Shown one piece after another: positions 36,832-40,667 of a stretch of DNA of 40,667 nucleotides (positions within the stretch are counted from its first letter, which is position 1; every line of letters begins with the position of its first letter). Below the pieces are notes generated by a model. The model was not told the origin of the DNA. It was given only the letters and a program-made list of their open reading frames with translations, and searched no databases. A program made the translations under genes and the position numbers. The stretch lies in assembly GCA_018969485.1 (NCBI GenBank), contig JAGWYG010000023.1, positions 1 to 40,667 on the forward strand. Direction: 5' to 3'. The stretch is from Chloroflexota bacterium. Its GTDB lineage: Bacteria > Chloroflexota > Chloroflexia > Chloroflexales > Roseiflexaceae.

Positions 36832-38079
36832 ATGCGCGATACAATCGTGATCGGCGCCGGGCTCGCCGGCCTGATGGGCGCGCTGGCCCTCGCCGAGGCC
36901 GGCCGACGCCCGCTGGTGCTCGCCACCGGCCATGGCGCCACGCACTGGAGCAGCGGAACGATCGATGTCTGGGGGCAGGCTGCCAGCGGTGGGCCGCGGG
37001 CGGCCGTCGCGGCGGTGATCGCCGGCGATCCCGACCACCCGTACGCCCGCACCGGCGTCGCCGGCCTCGAGGCAGCGTGCGCCCGGTTTCGCCAGGTGAT
37101 GCAGGCGGCAGCCTACCCGTTCGTCGGCGACCTCCACAGCGATCTGATGATCCCGACGGCGCTCGGTGCATTTCGGCGGGCCGCGCTGGTGCCCCGCACC
37201 ATGAGCGCCGGCGCGCTGCAGGCGGGCGATCGGGTGCTGATCGCCGGCTTCCGCCAATTGCGTGACTTCTACCCGCCGCTGATGGCACAGAACCTGCGTT
37301 CCCAGGGGATTGCCGCCCACGGTGTGTATCTCGAACTGCCGCCCGTCAACCGCAATCTCGACTTCACCACGCGTTCGCTGGCGCAGTGTTTCGACGATGG
37401 TGCCTTCCGCGCGCATGTCGGCGCACAGCTCGCTCGCCTGCGTGGCGATGCCAGCCACATCGGCCTGCCGGCGGTCCTCGGCATGCGGCATCCACTCGAT
37501 GTCATCGCCGAGCTTGAACGCCACAGCGGCGGCCAGGTCTTCGAGATCGCCACGCTGCCGCCATCGGTGCCGGGCATGCGGATCGCCAGCATCCTCGAAC
37601 GGGCGATCGTCGCCGCTGGCGGGCGCATCCAGATCGGCTCGGCGGTGCTGCGCGGCGTCGCCGACGGCGACCGCCTGACCACGGTCATCAGCGAGGCGGC
37701 GGCACGCGAACAGCAGCATCGCGCCGTGCGCTGCCTGCTGGCCAGCGGTGGCATCGCCGGCGGCGGCGTGCGCACCGACCAGACCGGAGCGGTGTGGGAG
37801 ACGGCGCTGGGCCTGCCGCTGGCGGCGCCAGCCTCGCGGCGCGCATGGTTTGCCTCGCGATCGCTCGATCCGCGCGGGCACGCGATCTTTCGCACCGGCG
37901 TCCTGAGCGACGATCGGCTGCGCCCGCTCGACCAGCGCGGGGTTGTGGTCTATCGGAACGTCACCATCGCCGGCGGCGCGCTCGCCGGCGCCGATACCAT
38001 TCGTGAGCGTTCGCGCAGCGGCGTCGCGCTGGCGACGGGCTGGGCGGCAGGGTCGCGCCTCGCCGCCATCGAGGCGTGA
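36832..38079 (+). CDS. glpB: Anaerobic glycerol-3-phosphate dehydrogenase subunit B
   Basis: A 415-aa flavoprotein. The FAD motif DTIVIGAGLAGLMGALALAE is near the N-terminus. The GlpB-typical THWSSGTIDVWG and FEIATLPPSVPGMRI segments are present, and GVRTDQTGAVWETALG lies late. GlpB links the GlpA active site to GlpC. The start is ATG 36832 (or 36829) after AAGGGG. A 204-base non-coding stretch separates it from glpA, unusual for this tightly packed operon; I see no promoter, terminator or decayed ORF in that stretch. It is followed by glpC after 22 bases. Confidence 0.9.
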   Translation: MRDTIVIGAGLAGLMGALALAEAGRRPLVLATGHGATHWSSGTIDVWGQAASGGPRAAVAAVIAGDPDHPYARTGVAGLEAACARFRQVMQAAAYPFVGDLHSDLMIPTALGAFRRAALVPRTMSAGALQAGDRVLIAGFRQLRDFYPPLMAQNLRSQGIAAHGVYLELPPVNRNLDFTTRSLAQCFDDGAFRAHVGAQLARLRGDASHIGLPAVLGMRHPLDVIAELERHSGGQVFEIATLPPSVPGMRIASILERAIVAAGGRIQIGSAVLRGVADGDRLTTVISEAAAREQQHRAVRCLLASGGIAGGGVRTDQTGAVWETALGLPLAAPASRRAWFASRSLDPRGHAIFRTGVLSDDRLRPLDQRGVVVYRNVTIAGGALAGADTIRERSRSGVALATGWAAGSRLAAIEA

Positions 38080-38101
38080 CGGGTAACCAGGAGGAGCAGC
38101 C

Positions 38102-39343
38102 ATGCCGGCGACGGATTTCATCGAACTGTCGCTTGATCACTGCATCAAGTGCACGATCTGCACCGCGGCATGCCCGGTGAGTGCGGTGACCGACCTCTTT
38201 CCCGGGCCGAAGTACGTCGGGCCGCAGGCGCAGCGCTTCCGCCGCGATGGCGAAGCACCGCCGGATGACACCGTCGATTATTGTTCGGGATGCCGGGTGT
38301 GCAACGAGGTGTGCCCGACTGGCGTGAAGATCATGGAGATCAACACGCGGGCCAAGGCGCGCATCGTCGAGAGCCGTGGGGTGCCGCTGCGCAGCTGGTT
38401 GCTCGGCTACCAATACCTCATCGGGCGCCTGGCGTGCGGCCCGCTGGCTGGCGTGGCCAACCTGTTCGCCAACCTGCGCTGGGTGCGCGTGCTCGCCGAG
38501 CATCTCACCGGCATCGCCCGCGAGGCGCCGCTGCCGTCGTTCAGCGGCTACAGCTTTCGCTCGTGGGCGCGCCGCCACCGCGATCCGCATGCCGCCGGCG
38601 CCACCGGCCGCCCGAAGGTGGTGTACTTTCACGGCTGTGCCACCAACTACTACGAGCCACGCGTTGGCGAGGCGGCGGTGGCGGTGCTCGAACACAACGG
38701 CTTCGAGGTGATCATCCCCGAGCAGGGCTGCTGCGGCCTGCCGCTGCTCTCGAATGGCATCTTCAGCCACGGCCGGCATCATCACCAGTACAATGTCGCA
38801 CAACTCTATTCGTATGCCGCGCAGGGCATCCCGATCGTCGGCACCAGCACAAGCTGCACGCTGACCCTCAAGGAGGAAGCGCCCGAGCTGCTGGCGATGC
38901 ACGACGAGCAGACGCGGGTGGTCGCCGAACACACCTATGACATCTTCGAGTTTCTGCGCCTGCTCCACGAGCGGGGCCGGCTGAACACCCGCTTTCGTCG
39001 CATCAAGCGACGATTGCCCTATCACGCGCCGTGTCAGCAGCGTGCGCACCGCATCGGTCGCCCAGCCCTCGACATCCTCGAACTGGTGCCCGGGCTGACC
39101 ATGGTCGAGAGCGAGGCGGCGTGCTGCGGCCTGGCGGGGAGCTACGGCTACAAGGTCGAGAAGTACCGCATCGCGATGGACGTAGGAGCCGAGTTGTTCG
39201 ACTTCATCCGTGCCAGCGGCAGCGATCTGGCAGTATGCGACTCGGAGATCTGCCGCTGGCAGATCGACCACGGCAGCGAGGTGTACTCCGTGCACCCCAT
39301 CGAACTGCTGCGCGAGGCCTATGGACTCGCCCCTGGTGCGTGA
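38102..39343 (+). CDS. glpC: Anaerobic glycerol-3-phosphate dehydrogenase subunit C
   Basis: A 413-aa iron-sulfur protein that anchors the GlpAB dimer and carries electrons to the quinone pool. Two [4Fe-4S] motifs are near the N-terminus: C14, C17, C20, C24 and C61, C64, C67, C71. Two CCG-type domains follow (EQGCCGLPLL and SEAACCGLAGSYG), each typical of heterodisulfide-reductase-like subunits. All cysteines are intact. GGAGGAGCAGCC precedes ATG 38102. It closes the glpKABC group; the dCTP deaminase gene begins 46 bases later. Confidence 0.95.
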   Translation: MPATDFIELSLDHCIKCTICTAACPVSAVTDLFPGPKYVGPQAQRFRRDGEAPPDDTVDYCSGCRVCNEVCPTGVKIMEINTRAKARIVESRGVPLRSWLLGYQYLIGRLACGPLAGVANLFANLRWVRVLAEHLTGIAREAPLPSFSGYSFRSWARRHRDPHAAGATGRPKVVYFHGCATNYYEPRVGEAAVAVLEHNGFEVIIPEQGCCGLPLLSNGIFSHGRHHHQYNVAQLYSYAAQGIPIVGTSTSCTLTLKEEAPELLAMHDEQTRVVAEHTYDIFEFLRLLHERGRLNTRFRRIKRRLPYHAPCQQRAHRIGRPALDILELVPGLTMVESEAACCGLAGSYGYKVEKYRIAMDVGAELFDFIRASGSDLAVCDSEICRWQIDHGSEVYSVHPIELLREAYGLAPGA

Positions 39344-39389
39344 GCGATGCCGTCGGTGATCGCTGCGCCGACTGAGCCGGTGAATTGGT

Positions 39390-40427
39390 ATGCGCGTACT
39401 CCCGTCACAGCAGATCCGTGCCCTGATCGCCGCTGGCGCGATTCAGGCCGGCGCACCGCTCGCCGAGGCACAGATCCAGCCGGCCAGCCTTGATCTGCGC
39501 CTGGGCGAGCGTGGCTACGCGCTGCGCGCAAGCTTCCTGCCCGGGCCCGGGCAGCGCGTCGACGAGCGCCTCAATCGGGCGCGCCTGGTGATCGATGAGC
39601 TCGATATGCGCCGGCCCGTGATCCTGAACCCTGGCCGGGTCTATCTGTTCGAACTGGCCGAGTCGCTGGCGCTCCCCGCGGATGTCAGCGCGTGTGCCAA
39701 TCCGCGCAGCACGACGGGCCGGGCCGACCTGTTCGCGCGCCTGGTGTGTGATCGCAGCAGCACGTTCGAGACGGTGCCGGCCGGCTATCGCGGCGCCCTC
39801 TACGTCGAACTCGTGCCACGCACGTTCGCGATTCGCCTCAGTCGCGGCACGCGGGTCAACCAACTGCGCTTCCTGTGGCATCAGCGCGCGGCCCCCGTGC
39901 GGCGATCGCAGCTCTCGGTGGATCTGACGCCCGAACCGGGGACGCGGATCATCGGGTATCGGGCCCGCCATGGCGCGCCAGTGCTCGACTTCGACGGCGT
40001 CGCCTGCCACGACCGCTTCGACTACTGGGACCCGGTCGTGGCTGGCGATCTCGGCAGCCTGGTGCTGAATCCCGAAGAGTTTTACATCCTGCGCTCGTGC
40101 GAGCGCGTGAGCCTCGATGCCCAGACGGCGGCCGAGCTCGTGCCCTACGAGTCGGCGTTCGGCGAGTTTCGTGTGCACTACGCCGGCTTCCTCGATCCCG
40201 GGTTCGGGTACAGCGACGTCGACGGCGGCACGCCGGTGGTGCTCGAGGTGCGCGCGCGCGACGTGCCGTTCCTCATCGAGGCCGGGCAACTCATGGGGCA
40301 GGTGGTGCACTACACGCTCGACGTGCCGGCCGACAAGCTGTACGGCAGCGCGATCGGCTCAGCGTACCAGCGCCAGGGCATCGCCCTGGGGCGGCAGTTC
40401 CGCCCGCTGATGGCGAGCGGGCACTGA
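39390..40427 (+). CDS. dcd: dCTP deaminase, two-domain form
   Basis: A 345-aa protein of the long 2'-deoxycytidine 5'-triphosphate deaminase type (about twice the classic Dcd length), which I know mainly from alphaproteobacteria. The N-terminal half has LPSQQIRALIAAGAI, QPASLDLRLGERGYAL and ACANPRSTTGRADLFARLV. The C-terminal half repeats the dUTPase-like fold (LNPEEFYILRSCERVSL, YAGFLDPGFGY, IEAGQLMGQVVHY). It supplies dUTP for dTMP synthesis. Catalytic Glu assignment needs an alignment. ATG 39390 has GGTGA 6 bases upstream. It is likely co-transcribed with glpC or starts separately; the 46-base gap shows no clear promoter. Confidence 0.9.
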   Translation: MRVLPSQQIRALIAAGAIQAGAPLAEAQIQPASLDLRLGERGYALRASFLPGPGQRVDERLNRARLVIDELDMRRPVILNPGRVYLFELAESLALPADVSACANPRSTTGRADLFARLVCDRSSTFETVPAGYRGALYVELVPRTFAIRLSRGTRVNQLRFLWHQRAAPVRRSQLSVDLTPEPGTRIIGYRARHGAPVLDFDGVACHDRFDYWDPVVAGDLGSLVLNPEEFYILRSCERVSLDAQTAAELVPYESAFGEFRVHYAGFLDPGFGYSDVDGGTPVVLEVRARDVPFLIEAGQLMGQVVHYTLDVPADKLYGSAIGSAYQRQGIALGRQFRPLMASGH

Positions 40428-40474
40428 GCCTGGCGCAAACGGCGGCAGCCCCCGGCCGAACCACGCTCGCGGGC

Positions 40475-40505
40475 GGCGTGGCCACAGCCCCACGCGGTCC
40501 ACGCC
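40475..40505. terminator. Convergent hairpin terminator candidate
   Basis: GGCGTGG (40475-40481) can pair with CCACGCC (40499-40505). An alternative, shorter stem is GCGTGG (40476-40481) with CCACGC (40490-40495). It lies between the convergent dCTP deaminase and NUDIX genes. No T-tract. Confidence 0.4.
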
Positions 40506-40535
40506 ACGCAGCCGCAGCGGCCGGGATGATGGCGC

Positions 40536-40667
40536 TCAGCGTGCGGCGAGCATCGCGAGCGCACGGCCGACCACCTCGCGGATCTGCTCGTAGCCGATAC
40601 GCGCGACCGCCTGCGCCGCCGGCACCCAGGCGACCGCCCGGATGCCCTCGGCCTGCTGTGGCTGTGG
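40536..40667 (-). CDS. NUDIX hydrolase, C-terminal fragment (window edge)
   Basis: The minus strand reads 43 residues from the window edge to TGA at 40538-40536. The fragment contains EGIRAVAWVPAAQAVARIGY followed by QIREVVGRALAMLA. This pattern (aromatic 'W-V-P' strand, 'Y..IREV' helix) is the usual end of a NUDIX fold protein. The NUDIX box itself is outside the window, so activity and substrate cannot be judged. It converges with the dCTP deaminase gene. Confidence 0.6.
   Translation of the reverse strand, partial: PQPQQAEGIRAVAWVPAAQAVARIGYEQIREVVGRALAMLAAR

Noticed and set aside
34918-38121. 1067-codon minus-strand open frame over glpA, the gap and glpB
   Set aside because: It covers three unrelated plus-strand regions, has no ribosome site and resembles no protein; the real genes on the other strand have all family motifs.

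Overview
The window is a GC-rich chromosomal stretch (a 60-base count at 29041-29100 gives 48 G/C). The gene set suggests a member of Chloroflexota, probably class Chloroflexia. The hints are a CrtO-type ketocarotenoid enzyme, MoxR/DUF58 pairs, a GatD amidotransferase, Ala/Pro/Thr-rich lipoproteins, and a phage-antirepressor-like (P22_AR_N/ORF6C) protein set among chromosomal genes. This placement is inference from gene content; there is no rRNA here.

Layout, left to right. (1) 1-420: the first 73 codons of a transposase (minus strand) cut by the window edge, then a single tRNA-Cys(GCA) with a strong promoter and encoded CCA. (2) 530-4690: a small unknown gene, an APH-fold phosphotransferase, and aconitase AcnA on the opposite strand. 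(3) 4918-7385: GatD (lipid II amidation) without MurT, overlapping a CrtO-like carotenoid oxidoreductase. (4) 7431-13702, all minus strand, read right to left: GNAT acetyltransferase, PfkB sugar/nucleoside kinase, RNase Z-like metallo-hydrolase, P22_AR_N/ORF6C protein, MoxR ATPase, DUF58 protein, pseudouridine-5'-phosphate glycosidase PsuG. (5) 13932-16570: LCP-family ligase and MurJ flippase, with only 2 bases between them. (6) 16580-21434: a second, orphan MoxR (minus), then two tandem paralogous lipoproteins and an MDR dehydrogenase. (7) 21526-26937: GNAT, glutamate dehydrogenase, an orphan CoxL-type molybdenum hydroxylase large subunit and an MBL-fold hydrolase. (8) 27028-32256, minus strand: HNH endonuclease, a 1043-aa O-antigen-ligase/TPR protein whose 5' third is strikingly AT-rich, a 706-base gap, and adenine phosphoribosyltransferase. 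(9) 32765-40427: a small lipoprotein, then glpK-glpA-glpB-glpC (anaerobic glycerol-3-phosphate oxidation) and a two-domain dCTP deaminase. (10) The last 132 bases are the C-terminal end of a NUDIX hydrolase (minus).

How the genes work together. Envelope work is a recurring theme: GatD, LCP, MurJ, O-antigen ligase and three lipoproteins. Central metabolism is represented by aconitase, glutamate dehydrogenase and glycerol catabolism. Nucleotide/RNA salvage is represented by PsuG, a possible PsuK, RNase Z-like, Apt, dCTP deaminase and NUDIX. Nearly every transcription unit that starts here has an extended -10 box (TGn followed by TAnnnT). The most unusual block is the 13.7-7.4 kb minus-strand cluster, where a prophage-type regulator fold is translationally coupled to an RNase Z-like gene and followed by MoxR-DUF58 and pseudouridine breakdown.
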